From positions 2,677,001 through 2,741,000 of the forward strand of contig NZ_CP045369.1 in the NCBI RefSeq assembly GCF_009363535.1: DNA of 64,000 bases, written 5' to 3'. Source of the stretch: Microbulbifer sp. THAF38. Lineage in GTDB: Bacteria; Pseudomonadota; Gammaproteobacteria; Pseudomonadales; Cellvibrionaceae. Below the pieces are notes generated by a model that saw nothing but the letters and a program-made list of their open reading frames with translations, searched no databases and had not been told where the DNA came from. Of the stretch, positions 48,654-57,901 are shown piece after piece; the stretch's first letter is position 1, and each line of letters opens with the position of its first letter. The translations under genes were made by a program, and so were the position numbers.

Positions 48654-49384
48654 GCTTCGCCTAAAGTAACAACCATTTGACTCAACTGCTTACAGGCATC
48701 CTGCATGGTATTCGGACATTCAGCCAGGCTTTCTGCCTTCTGGAAATAGTCCAAGGCGATATTGAGTTCTTCACGATTATCCTGACCTTTCACTCTATAG
48801 GCATTCGCCAAGGCAAGATACACGAGCTGCCTGACCTCAGTGGGAAAAGCATCGGTATCTTTTTCAATTAAAGGTATAAACCAGTCCTCATCTTCAAAAA
48901 CACGATCAAAGTGGCCGCTAACTTCACCGACAAAAGAAAAAGTCAGCAACCGAACCAGGCGAACATTAAAGTCAGAACTGGCTTGTAGCGCCGCTTCATC
49001 CACCTGACTCATCGCCTGACGTAGGCGATAAAGTTTGTAGAGCCCCATGGCCGGGTCAAACATAGCACCGGCCAACTTACCCTCATTGGAGAAGTAAGTC
49101 GCTTTGATCAGCATATTATTGGGATCCTGTTGGTAGGCTGCACCCAATAACTCATCCGCTCTATTTATCTCATTGTGATAGCTATACATCTGCCCTAACT
49201 GCAGCATCAATTCAGAATCAGATTGATCCTGACTCAGCTCAGCAGTCAAAAACTCCAATTGCTCGACTTCTTCTTTGCTATATTCGATCTTTTTAAAATC
49301 AATGGGAGCAGCCCCTGAAAACCAGGCAACAATGTTACCAATCAGAAGACTGCTTATTAATATTGTTAGCATTTTCTTAAACAT
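48650..49384 (-). CDS. Membrane-anchored TPR protein of the cluster
   Basis: A 244-residue protein with one N-terminal membrane anchor or uncleaved signal (TILISSLLIGNIVAWFSG). TPR-like repeats follow, with ELMLQLGQMYSYHNEINRADELLGAAYQQDP the clearest, near 60-90. GGGAG precedes the ATG and it starts 21 bases after the carrier protein gene. It overlaps the ATPase gene by four bases. It likely scaffolds the exporter or couples it to the biosynthetic enzymes at the inner membrane; this is inference. Confidence 0.68.
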   Translation of the reverse strand: MFKKMLTILISSLLIGNIVAWFSGAAPIDFKKIEYSKEEVEQLEFLTAELSQDQSDSELMLQLGQMYSYHNEINRADELLGAAYQQDPNNMLIKATYFSNEGKLAGAMFDPAMGLYKLYRLRQAMSQVDEAALQASSDFNVRLVRLLTFSFVGEVSGHFDRVFEDEDWFIPLIEKDTDAFPTEVRQLVYLALANAYRVKGQDNREELNIALDYFQKAESLAECPNTMQDACKQLSQMVVTLGEA

Positions 49385-49405
49385 GGACTACTCCCTAAAA
49401 TAGGC

Positions 49406-49660
49406 TTACATCTCAGCTGAATTTTCGAGCAACTGTGTATCCATTTCCCTTAGGGTGGTGTGCTCATCAAAAACCAGATTCTCTGGACTCATTACCCCAG
49501 GATAAAGTTGCTCACAAATCAATATCACTTCTACGATATTGAGAGAATCCACACCCAACTCAGCAATAGGGGTATCCGCATCAACGGAATCAACATTCAG
49601 CATAAGAGCGATCTGCTCACAGAGTTCCTGTACTTTGCTCTCTACGACTGCTGTAGACAT
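49406..49660 (-). CDS. Acyl carrier protein
   Basis: An 84-residue carrier protein with the phosphopantetheine motif LGVDSL (Ser39) and normal four-helix length. It is a discrete carrier inside a cluster with an AMP ligase, acyl-CoA dehydrogenase-fold proteins, thiolase-fold proteins and a halogenase-like enzyme, so it most likely carries the intermediates they act on. GGAG before the ATG gives a good start. It begins two bases after the upstream stop. Confidence 0.92.
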   Translation of the reverse strand: MSTAVVESKVQELCEQIALMLNVDSVDADTPIAELGVDSLNIVEVILICEQLYPGVMSPENLVFDEHTTLREMDTQLLENSAEM

Positions 49661-49662
49661 AC

Positions 49663-50799
49663 CTAATCTCCAGTAACATTACCAACTTTCAAAGGATAGA
49701 ATCGCAACAAATAATCCAGAGTCACAGCATATATACATACATGCTGTTCTCCCTCAGAATATTTCTGTTGCCGTTTAATAATCTTGGCGCTAATCATAGG
49801 GGGTATAAAAAACCAGATCCGGGCAATCCACTGGTTTCCATAAAAAAACACCCTCTGAAAAGACTCATAAATATTAACTATGGGATTGTCATCCATAGTA
49901 AAAACCGGATCTGCCGTTTCTTCTTCTCTCCCATTTTCGGCATCGATAACCCTAATTTCTTTACCTGCCTCAGCAGCTAAAATACTCAACTGAAATAGGA
50001 CATACGGATGATAAAACCGCTCGGCCAAGTAGGCATTCCTATTCAGTACTTTATCCGAGGCCTCCCAGCTCGATTCAAGCTGATCTCCAATCTTTCGGAT
50101 ATAACCTTTTAGATCGATACCTTCTACTTTTCTGGATTTATGGGCTGCATTAAAAATGTCAGCCCTATGCCGATCAAAACCAAAGTTTTTGGGTAGGCTT
50201 TCCCGAAGGATTTCGCATACAGACTCTTGACAAGTTTCAACCTTCTCAAATACCTGAGCAAAGAATACATGATCGAAAGGGGAGAATAGGCTTGTAGCGA
50301 CTTTGGGTAGCAAATTGAATAGGGTTTCACCTTCACTTAGAGGTTTTACCAAAGAAGATGTCAAGCCAGGTTGTTCAGGCAGTGTATCGTCCAGCCAAAT
50401 TAATGCTTCTGCAGTAACAGAGACCTCATCGCCAGGAAAAATCATCCTGACATCTTCCAACAGACACTTTCTATCAGAGGGAAAACCGAAATATTCCAGC
50501 TCAATCAAATAGTGAGGATCGACTCTATCGGCTCCAACTGCCAAAAAGGAGGGCAATTTTGCACCAATAAACCATTGCTCATTAAAGAGGAATTGATACA
50601 GAGGTAAATTAAATGATTCCCCCAGGCGAATATGAAAACAATTGCGATCACTTCTCTGGATAATTCCTTTGTACTCATTCTTTGAAGTGCTTTGTAAATT
50701 TTTATACTCAGCCGGGTAAAAATCCAATAAAGAAAGCTCAGCACCAACTGCAAGAGACACTGGCTTTATACCGGGAATATCATAAGCCATTTGTTTCAC
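49663..50799 (-). CDS. Divergent asparagine-synthetase-like protein
   Basis: A 378-residue protein starting at a GTG that overlaps the stop of the hydrolase gene (GTGA). Residues 40-130 resemble the non-catalytic part of the AsnB glutaminase domain: SDRNCFHIRLG, then LPLYQFLFNEQWFIGAKLPS, then VDPHYLIELEYFGFP, then LEDVRMIFPGDEVSV. The N-terminal Cys nucleophile is missing. The C-terminal half should be the synthetase-like domain, but I cannot find a clear SGGxDS ATP-binding loop, so it may be inactive or strongly diverged. In clusters such proteins form amides or lactams. Assignment is tentative. Confidence 0.5.
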   Translation of the reverse strand: MKQMAYDIPGIKPVSLAVGAELSLLDFYPAEYKNLQSTSKNEYKGIIQRSDRNCFHIRLGESFNLPLYQFLFNEQWFIGAKLPSFLAVGADRVDPHYLIELEYFGFPSDRKCLLEDVRMIFPGDEVSVTAEALIWLDDTLPEQPGLTSSLVKPLSEGETLFNLLPKVATSLFSPFDHVFFAQVFEKVETCQESVCEILRESLPKNFGFDRHRADIFNAAHKSRKVEGIDLKGYIRKIGDQLESSWEASDKVLNRNAYLAERFYHPYVLFQLSILAAEAGKEIRVIDAENGREEETADPVFTMDDNPIVNIYESFQRVFFYGNQWIARIWFFIPPMISAKIIKRQQKYSEGEQHVCIYAVTLDYLLRFYPLKVGNVTGD

Positions 50800-51710
50800 A
50801 GGGCCACCTCCAGTTGGCGCTCTACCACCTTGCCCAGCCAGCTGGAAAGAGGTTTTGCCGAGGCAGAGATAGCCGACATATGAGTAGCATTGGGAATCTC
50901 AGTTAGGCAGGAGTCTACCTGTGGCGAGATATACCAGTTCATCACCGTATAGAGGATATTCGCATCGACTACCTCATCGTGCTCCCCCACAGTAATATGA
51001 CAGGGAATATCAATACTCGCGAACAGATCAGTATATCTCTTGATGGTGTAAGCACTGAGCAGGTTGTAACTACATTCAAGTACCCTACCCTGATTCCCAG
51101 CAGCCGACCCAACTGGAGGGAAACTCAGCACGGGCATTCGCCTGAAAACGGGAAAGAGCATCGCCAGCCAGTATTTCCAAAGGTTTATAGTCGGCAAGTT
51201 TTGCTGTTCAGGCCCAGCCATAGGCCTTGAGTGCCGCCTTTTACGAAAATAACGGATAAAATACTCAAGCCCTGAAGTGGCAATATCATACTTTCTTGTC
51301 TCTTCAGCTTGAGTCAATGGCGGGGCTATAGCGAAAAAACCCGCTATGTCCTTGGTGCCATAAATTCCAAGGTATCGCAAAGAGGCGAGAGAGCCAGCAC
51401 TGTGTCCACCGAGTACAAAACGGCGAACGCCCCTCTCTTTGAGGTGTGCTATTAAATCGTGCAGATCGTCTTGCAATTGATCCGGGTAATCCAGGTCCCC
51501 CGGGCGACCTTCACTTTTTCCGTGCCCACGCCAGTCTGGCAAACAAATGGTCATCCCCTGCTTGTGCAACATACGCCCAAACATTAAATACCACTGACTG
51601 CTAAAGGTACTACCATGCATACAAATAAGCGCTGTCTCTGTATCTTCTGCAGGCAACCAGCGGAAAGCCAGATTTTTCCCATCCCGCGCTTTAAAAAACT
51701 CTTGAATCAC
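50796..51710 (-). CDS. Alpha/beta hydrolase of the biosynthetic cluster
   Basis: A 304-residue serine hydrolase starting at GTG (51710) after GGAGGCGGT, overlapping the halogenase stop. It has ICMHGSTFSSQW (oxyanion), LPDWRGHGKSEGRPGDLDY, nucleophile GGHSAGS near 115, acid in GEHDEVVD and His in NATHMS. Monoacylglycerol-lipase-like hydrolases of this type accompany ligase/decarboxylase/carrier trios in exosortase-associated loci. Here it may release the product from the carrier protein as a thioesterase, which is inference. Confidence 0.85.
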   Translation of the reverse strand: MIQEFFKARDGKNLAFRWLPAEDTETALICMHGSTFSSQWYLMFGRMLHKQGMTICLPDWRGHGKSEGRPGDLDYPDQLQDDLHDLIAHLKERGVRRFVLGGHSAGSLASLRYLGIYGTKDIAGFFAIAPPLTQAEETRKYDIATSGLEYFIRYFRKRRHSRPMAGPEQQNLPTINLWKYWLAMLFPVFRRMPVLSFPPVGSAAGNQGRVLECSYNLLSAYTIKRYTDLFASIDIPCHITVGEHDEVVDANILYTVMNWYISPQVDSCLTEIPNATHMSAISASAKPLSSWLGKVVERQLEVAL

Positions 51711-53674
51711 ACCGCCTCCACTACACGACTTTCAGAGGCTTGTTGACCCATTTCCAGCACTTTTCTCTGGTCAATTACAGAATCCATTATGCTATCGGGT
51801 TGGCTACGCGCAAACGCCAGGAAAACCGGAACCATACTTGGCATAGCAATATACTCTTGGGTCTGCCCCCAGAGTGATTTTGCCTTCTTAGTGAGCTTCT
51901 CAAGCTCATCTACCGTTAATTCTCCCGATAAATCTATAATTTCCAGCATGCCAGTATGGAAAGAGTCTTCAGATACTTTAACCTGAATGGGACATTCAGC
52001 CTCCTCAGATAGCATTTCTGAAAATTTGTCCGAAATCTTCTCCAGAAGCCAACCCTTGTCGGCGAAATTTAAATTGGATTTTTCAAGTAAATCCGGCAGC
52101 AAAATGCTCTGCTGAACTATCATTTTGTTAGCGAGCATGGGTAAATCCAATTTTGCCTCAATCACCTTGAGAAATATTTCTACCCAAAGCTTGACCCTTA
52201 AATCGATACGCCATCCGTCCCGACCAGCAGTACCCATAAGGTATACAAAATACTTGTAGTGATCCGCTCCAGACTCAAAAAAGCCTTCATCATTTCTTCG
52301 GTAATAACGGCCTTCAGATTTGAGTACTTTTGCGGTATCTATCAACTGCTTCTGCAGTATGAGCTCCAGTGCCAGATAACCCCTGCGCAGGTAACTCTTG
52401 CGCTGCCAGTATTCCTGATCCAGATAATTGCCGGACATATAATCCCAGACAATCTCCAAGAAATAAGCTGAGGTGTTATAGGCCAGCAGGGGCGAACAGA
52501 GTTCAGCAGAATCAATAACCGGATAAACATTCGCCACATGGGCATAGAGACCTTGATAAAACTCTTTTACGGTCTGATTTGCGATGGGTAATTGCTGATC
52601 CAGTACTTGTTGAGCCTTGTCTCTATCAGACTCTGCGAGATCCATCAGGATATATTTGCAGATATGATCGTTAAACAGTGCAATCATATCGCCACCACCA
52701 CTGAACAGTGGGTCAAGAAACATAGAGGCAAAACCAGAAGTTGCCCAACGGTCGGGGAAAATGAACTCCTCCGCACGATAGGCAAGCTGCCCCCAAGCTT
52801 CAAAATCCACCAGCTCAGCGCCATCCAACAACTCTGAAATTGCCTGATAATTCTTCAGGAAATCCAGGAAACTTTCACGCTTAGTCGGCGGTTTTGCAAA
52901 CTTATCTTTCTCACCAACGATGCCGACACTGGTGTAGCCACCACTGAGGGGAATAAACCACACCCAATATCCATCACCAGAAAAGTGATTGGTGGATAAG
53001 AAACGACCAAAGGCACGCTTTCTCCAGGCTTCGTCTCCCATGGAGTCAATATCCTGGATGTTCTTGAAGCGCCCCCAGGCAGAGAAGTTCTCCGGCACGT
53101 TTTCCTGGCGGGTTAATTTCTTGTGTTTTTTGGTAAAACGGTTTCGTCCGCTGCAATCCACCAGCCAACGGGCAGTGACCTCAGCGTCGCACTCTTCTGC
53201 AGACAACTGCACAGAATGCCGCTCATCCGCGGACTCTATACTGAGGGCCTTGGCCTTCACACCCATCAGTACTTCAATGTCATCTTCCCGGTTCATCTCA
53301 ACCAGATCCGCCTCCAGGCGAGCCCGATCCAGCTGGAAGGCTGGGTGAGGCGGTATACTGGTAGTTCCGTGCTCACTCATCTCTGTCAGAGACAAGCTGT
53401 GATCCGGCTTATCAAAGAAAAAACGCAAACCATTTTTCGGAAGGTGATTTCTATAGAGGTAATTAACCAGGCCCAACTGGTTCATAAAGTAATGGCCGGT
53501 CATTTCAACGGTCGCTTCACCGACTTTTGCCCGAAAGCCATCATTCGCCTCTACGACCAAGATTGAAGTGTCTTGGCTGCCCCGCCTTATTTGTCTAGCC
53601 AGCGTTAACCCGGCCCAGCCGCCGCCGATAATGACAACGTCATATTCTTTTTGTATTTGTCCGATAGTACTCAT
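51707..53674 (-). CDS. Flavin-dependent halogenase-like FAD oxidoreductase
   Basis: About 655 residues from ATG 53674, which overlaps the stop of the dehydrogenase gene by one base (TGATG). FAD-binding GGGWAG near 18, KVGEAT near 51, the halogenase signature WxWxIP as YWVWFIP (about 236-242), and FLDPLFSGGGD (about 320-330), the F-x-x-P-x-x-S-x-G pattern of halogenases that act on carrier-bound substrates. A Lys near 80 (LPKNGLRFFF) is a candidate for the catalytic lysine. The C-terminal about 200 residues exceed usual halogenase length. Some WxWxIP proteins oxidise without halogenating, so chemistry is not proven. Confidence 0.82.
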   Translation of the reverse strand: MSTIGQIQKEYDVVIIGGGWAGLTLARQIRRGSQDTSILVVEANDGFRAKVGEATVEMTGHYFMNQLGLVNYLYRNHLPKNGLRFFFDKPDHSLSLTEMSEHGTTSIPPHPAFQLDRARLEADLVEMNREDDIEVLMGVKAKALSIESADERHSVQLSAEECDAEVTARWLVDCSGRNRFTKKHKKLTRQENVPENFSAWGRFKNIQDIDSMGDEAWRKRAFGRFLSTNHFSGDGYWVWFIPLSGGYTSVGIVGEKDKFAKPPTKRESFLDFLKNYQAISELLDGAELVDFEAWGQLAYRAEEFIFPDRWATSGFASMFLDPLFSGGGDMIALFNDHICKYILMDLAESDRDKAQQVLDQQLPIANQTVKEFYQGLYAHVANVYPVIDSAELCSPLLAYNTSAYFLEIVWDYMSGNYLDQEYWQRKSYLRRGYLALELILQKQLIDTAKVLKSEGRYYRRNDEGFFESGADHYKYFVYLMGTAGRDGWRIDLRVKLWVEIFLKVIEAKLDLPMLANKMIVQQSILLPDLLEKSNLNFADKGWLLEKISDKFSEMLSEEAECPIQVKVSEDSFHTGMLEIIDLSGELTVDELEKLTKKAKSLWGQTQEYIAMPSMVPVFLAFARSQPDSIMDSVIDQRKVLEMGQQASESRVVEAV

Positions 53675-55527
53675 CACACAGATTCCACCTCAGCGAGAAG
53701 AGAATCCCATATCGGAGCGTCCACCTGACAAAATGAGTCGTGATCCTGAATAATCTCCATCACCATCTTGGTTCTGGGCAACTCATTTCTGATGAAGAAC
53801 TTAGCGCTAATAATTTTCGATTCAAAGAAGGCTTTATCATCCTCCTCATTGCTCAAGCGACTAGAGGCACTGCAAGCGGCCTCTAATAACAACCAGGCAA
53901 GGGTTATATCCCCCATCATATGCAGGATACGAGTGCTATAGGCTGGGATCTTGAACATCTCTTTAGTCCTGACCCAGACATGCACTGCTTTCAAGACAGT
54001 CTCAAAATGTGTAAAGGACTCTTGCAGGCGACTGAATTCCGCTTTGAATTTTGGGAAATCCGCTGCTCTATCCATAAATGTTTCAAATTCATTTTTATAA
54101 ATTTGGAACAGCTTGCTGGAGTTGCCCAATCCCAGCTTATCGCGAATAAGGTCCTGACTCTGGATATAGTTGGTTCCCTCCCAAATCGCGAGCACCTTGA
54201 TATCCCGAGCATACTGCTCAATACCCAATTCTTTTAGGTAGCCTTGTCCACCACAAGTTTGGATAGCCAGCTCACATATCCGCCAGGCTTGATCACTGAT
54301 ATAGGCTTTGACCACTGGGGTCAGCAGGTTTACCAGGCCCTGGTGATGGGCGACTTCCGACTTCTTAGCCTCATCCCCTTCAAATGTCTTCAGTAGGCTT
54401 TCAGAGAGAGTTAGCTTGGCTATTAATGCCCTACAACCCTCAACTTTTGACTTCATCTCCAGCAGCATACGTTGAACATCCACATGCTCAACAATATTGA
54501 CCCTGCTCGCCGTAGCACTGAAGCTCTCGTGAAAACGTTTACCCTGTAGACGCTTACTGGCATAGGCAAGTGCATTGTAGTAAGCCGATGAAGCCATACC
54601 CAGGGCATAAACTCCGGTGCTAATCCGTGCTTGGTTCATCAAAGTAAGGAACTGCAACAAGCCAACATTTTCCCGATTACCCAGCAAATAGGCACGACAT
54701 TGACCATTCTTGCCGAAAGTCAAGTGGGTATTGGCACAGCCTTTAAAGCCCATTTTGTCAGCCAGAGAGATACATTCGACATGGTTGAACGCTCCAAGGC
54801 TTCCATCTTCTTCAACCCAGAATTTGGGTACGATAAAGCAAGACAAACCATAGGTGCCCGATCCACTCTTCTCCCCCCTGCCCATCACAAAATACAGGGT
54901 ATTACCTGTAAGGTCGTGCATACCGGCACTAATCAGATACTTTTCACCGGTCAGCAGATAAGTGCCATCTTCTTGTTGGGAGGCCTTGGTTTCCACCAGG
55001 GAGACATCACTGCCAGCCTGTGGTTCGGTTAAACAAAGACAGGAAGTCCACTCGGATGTGGCCAATTTATCTTTAAAAAGAGCCTTTTGAAGTTCAGTAC
55101 CATATTTCTCCACCAGAGTGGAAGAAGGCAGGCAGAAACCGCCATAGGTCATAAAGCTGGGGTTGGCCCCCATAAACATTTCCAGGAGCATCTGCATAAT
55201 AAAAGGCGGCAGATCGGTACGCTGTGCACCGCTGGCAGAGGATAAATCACCCCACTCCTCTTTGAAACGGCTCCACATCTCAGAAAAAGAGGAAGGTAAC
55301 TGCACCTTGCCATCAACTAAGTGGCAACTTTGCTCATCAGCTTCCTGATAGCCCGGACCCAACACCTCAGTGGCAAATTTTTTAGCGCGCTGAAGGACAT
55401 CCTCCAGAACCTCTACAGAGCAATCTTTGTAGAGTGGATGCTCAAAAAGCGCCTTGGTCTGATAGAACTGGTCTTCAATAAGAAACTTAAATTCCCGCAA
55501 GTCGGACTTATAGATATTTCTACCCAT
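53674..55527 (-). CDS. Acyl-CoA dehydrogenase (long form)
   Basis: A 617-residue acyl-CoA dehydrogenase. The middle domain has CLTEPQAGSDVS and TGEKYLIS. The C-terminal helical domain holds QTCGGQGYLKE and the catalytic base in IWEGTNYIQS. A further C-terminal extension of about 150 residues is typical of the large ACAD subgroup. AGGAG precedes the ATG. It probably introduces a double bond into a carrier-bound or CoA-bound acyl chain. It overlaps the upstream gene by eight bases. A second, truncated ACAD-like protein is encoded three genes further upstream. Confidence 0.92.
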   Translation of the reverse strand: MGRNIYKSDLREFKFLIEDQFYQTKALFEHPLYKDCSVEVLEDVLQRAKKFATEVLGPGYQEADEQSCHLVDGKVQLPSSFSEMWSRFKEEWGDLSSASGAQRTDLPPFIMQMLLEMFMGANPSFMTYGGFCLPSSTLVEKYGTELQKALFKDKLATSEWTSCLCLTEPQAGSDVSLVETKASQQEDGTYLLTGEKYLISAGMHDLTGNTLYFVMGRGEKSGSGTYGLSCFIVPKFWVEEDGSLGAFNHVECISLADKMGFKGCANTHLTFGKNGQCRAYLLGNRENVGLLQFLTLMNQARISTGVYALGMASSAYYNALAYASKRLQGKRFHESFSATASRVNIVEHVDVQRMLLEMKSKVEGCRALIAKLTLSESLLKTFEGDEAKKSEVAHHQGLVNLLTPVVKAYISDQAWRICELAIQTCGGQGYLKELGIEQYARDIKVLAIWEGTNYIQSQDLIRDKLGLGNSSKLFQIYKNEFETFMDRAADFPKFKAEFSRLQESFTHFETVLKAVHVWVRTKEMFKIPAYSTRILHMMGDITLAWLLLEAACSASSRLSNEEDDKAFFESKIISAKFFIRNELPRTKMVMEIIQDHDSFCQVDAPIWDSLLAEVESV

Positions 55528-56539
55528 GTTTGGCTCCTTGATTTTCCAAGAGTGACCGCCAGCTGCCGGAACCCAGCACCCAGTGAAATATTTGATTGTG
55601 CCTTCCCCGATATTTTTTCTGGGGATAAATCATGGCTCCGCGCACATGAGGCAGATAGTCCTGACCATGCGCATCATCGATATTTTGTGCCGCCGTAAAG
55701 TTTGCGTAAGCCTCTTCCAGTGAAAGAGTCTCAGTATGGACCAACCGGGAAAGTAACTGCCCATCGGTTCGCGGTGTTTTATGCACTCGGAGGCAGCCAG
55801 CTCGGCCGCCACCACCCAAAGTGATAATCCAGAGATTTTCCACCTCACTTTCCAGGCAATATTTATGAATCTCAACAATGGGTTTTATACTGAGATAATG
55901 CTGCCCATCAAGCTCACTACTGGGCAGCCATTGAGATTTTTCTTCCCGGGAGAAGCCTTTTAATAAACCTTTGGCCCAGCGGGATTGAATATCAAAAGAC
56001 ACTATGCGGCAGGAATGACTGAAATCGGTAGTCAATATTTTCTTGAGACTTTGTACCAGCTCATGAGCCCCACTCAGCGTTGGCGCTTGAGATAAAATAT
56101 CACAACTGGAAATCTGGCATACACTCTCTGCATGATAATGCTTGCTCAAGCAGCAAGCCGCCACACCAGTGATTACATCCAGACCATCTTGCCCGGCCTT
56201 TACACCTATACCCAAGGCGTCCAAGCACTCCTGTTGTCGCTCTTTGCCCAGTTCTAAATTAATGATTAGGGCATCTTCTTCTTGCCGTTTAGAATAGCTT
56301 AATAGCGCCGCATGAAAGCTGGTGCAGGCACTACCGACAAATTGAATATTGTGCCCAGCCTCTTCTAGCCGAGCCAGAAATTCTATAACCGGACGCTCTA
56401 GCAACACATTGGCTTCGCCTGCAGAAACGATGTATACAAGCCCTGGAAGATGAGTTAATCCTGAAAGATATTCATTCAGGGAGTGCAATAGTTGCTCTGT
56501 TTCCCCCTGATGATCTACCCATAGGCTTCTGATATACAT
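55520..56539 (-). CDS. Thiolase-fold/ketosynthase-like protein with a candidate active Cys
   Basis: A 339-residue protein of unknown name whose pattern fits the thiolase superfamily. FVGSACTSFHAALLSY places Cys72 at the start of a helix as in ketosynthases, followed by a DALIINLELG strand. LWIITLGGGGRAGCLRV near 240 looks like the glycine-rich C-terminal strand. Catalytic His residues are not certain. AAGGAC precedes the ATG and it follows the previous gene by one base. It may condense or transfer acyl groups, or be a partner subunit of the KAS-III-like protein two genes upstream. Confidence 0.55.
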   Translation of the reverse strand: MYIRSLWVDHQGETEQLLHSLNEYLSGLTHLPGLVYIVSAGEANVLLERPVIEFLARLEEAGHNIQFVGSACTSFHAALLSYSKRQEEDALIINLELGKERQQECLDALGIGVKAGQDGLDVITGVAACCLSKHYHAESVCQISSCDILSQAPTLSGAHELVQSLKKILTTDFSHSCRIVSFDIQSRWAKGLLKGFSREEKSQWLPSSELDGQHYLSIKPIVEIHKYCLESEVENLWIITLGGGGRAGCLRVHKTPRTDGQLLSRLVHTETLSLEEAYANFTAAQNIDDAHGQDYLPHVRGAMIYPQKKYRGRHNQIFHWVLGSGSWRSLLENQGAKHG

Positions 56540-56540
56540 T

Positions 56541-57068
56541 TTATACGGTCCTTTCCCTGACTATTTGCTCAACGTTATCAAAGCCCAGGTTCAGCAATTT
56601 TTCTGAAATCATGGCGACCAAATTGTCGCTATCTTCGGCAGTACAAATCCGGATGCAAATATTATTTCTGCCAGACTCCAGTGGATGGCGCACTAAGGTA
56701 TCTTCTATCACCAGATAAGGTTTACCCGCTTTATGCAGAATTAATTCTTCTGTTTGAACATCCTGCAACATCAAAACCCGCTCCTGCAGAAACAGTTTCG
56801 GCATCCTGCCACCCGCCGGCATCTGCATTCGCAACAAGATCGTCTCTATCTCAACACCAGAGTGATCCACACATTCCAATAGCTCCACCAACAGCTGGTA
56901 ATGTTCCGAAAAACTTAATAGCACAGGAATATTACCTACCGGTAACAGGGAAATTGCCAAAAAGTCGGATTCCCCCTGCAAAGGCAATGTCTGGGCAGCG
57001 CAAAGTTTAGGGTTTTGTGGATAGGGATTACGAATCAACCTGCTGGAAAGTTCTATCACTTTACTCAT
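56541..57068 (-). CDS. Unknown cluster protein
   Basis: A 175-residue soluble protein with alternating beta-like strands (FLAISLLPVGNIPVLLSF, ETILLRMQMP, PYLVIEDTLVRHP). No motif I recognise. It overlaps the upstream gene by four bases (ATGA) and is followed after one base by the thiolase-fold gene, so it is translated with the two ketosynthase-like proteins and may be a small subunit or chaperone of them. No signal peptide. Confidence 0.55.
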   Translation of the reverse strand: MSKVIELSSRLIRNPYPQNPKLCAAQTLPLQGESDFLAISLLPVGNIPVLLSFSEHYQLLVELLECVDHSGVEIETILLRMQMPAGGRMPKLFLQERVLMLQDVQTEELILHKAGKPYLVIEDTLVRHPLESGRNNICIRICTAEDSDNLVAMISEKLLNLGFDNVEQIVRERTV

Positions 57069-57901
57069 ACCGACTCCGCCAGGTAAAAGGTGCTGTCCTG
57101 ATCAACACTAACTTCGGCCGTACAGTAGTAACCATTCAAAGCAATAGAACATGCCAATAATTTCTCACGCTCTTGAAACCTACCAGCTACACCATGGCTA
57201 ATAATATTTAACCAGGGGTCACTGCCAAAACAATGACCCCACCTGTCATGAAGATCGGGCAGCTGTTGGAAGCCATTCAGTAGTCGGGTAAAAATCTGTC
57301 GTATATTTTCCGGGAAGAATGGCAAAGACAAGGTCAGATCCTTTCTATTGCTGGCCATTTTCCTAACAATTGTTGCAAACTCTGGCGTGGTGTTATAAGT
57401 AACAGCACAGCCTGCCGTGATATCTTCTCTGTTAAAGGATTTAACTTCCAAAAGCAGAGTACATAGACCAAAGCCACTCTTGCCCCAGTTTTCATTGCTC
57501 TGCCAAAAGCTCAGATCCAGCACATTGGCATCCAGAATACTGACTATTACATAGCGTGCGGTGGGATTTTGCCGTAAGTAATAACGCAGGCTGTAGCCCC
57601 AGGAGGCACACTCATAAGTATTCACAAAGCTGGTGACAGGTATACCCCGTTGGTGTTCAGGGGGATTTATGTCATCCGTGCTAACGGCCCCAGTAGTGAA
57701 GGGAAGTTCGATCATCGTTGAACAGAGAAAGTGCCGATCAACCTCAGCCCTAGCTTCTGAAGAAATAACTTCTAGCACTCGCCTACTCTGATCCGAAATT
57801 ATCTCTCCGATTCGAGCGAAGGCTTCTTGCAAGCCTCCACTCGTTGCGAATGTAATATTTTCAATGGGAGTAAAGGCTGCCGACTTCAGGTACAAACTCA
57901 T
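57065..57901 (-). CDS. KAS III-like thiolase-fold protein
   Basis: A 278-residue protein, shorter than the about 320-330 residues of FabH. VNTYECASWGYSLRYYLRQ places Cys98 where FabH has its active Cys in an AC-A-G-F context, followed by ARYVIVSILDAN, the expected next strand. A His in NIISHGVAGRF near 247 may be the C-terminal catalytic His. It starts by ATGA overlap with the upstream gene. With the 339-residue neighbour it may form a split or heteromeric condensing enzyme; the precise reaction is unknown. Confidence 0.55.
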   Translation of the reverse strand: MSLYLKSAAFTPIENITFATSGGLQEAFARIGEIISDQSRRVLEVISSEARAEVDRHFLCSTMIELPFTTGAVSTDDINPPEHQRGIPVTSFVNTYECASWGYSLRYYLRQNPTARYVIVSILDANVLDLSFWQSNENWGKSGFGLCTLLLEVKSFNREDITAGCAVTYNTTPEFATIVRKMASNRKDLTLSLPFFPENIRQIFTRLLNGFQQLPDLHDRWGHCFGSDPWLNIISHGVAGRFQEREKLLACSIALNGYYCTAEVSVDQDSTFYLAESV

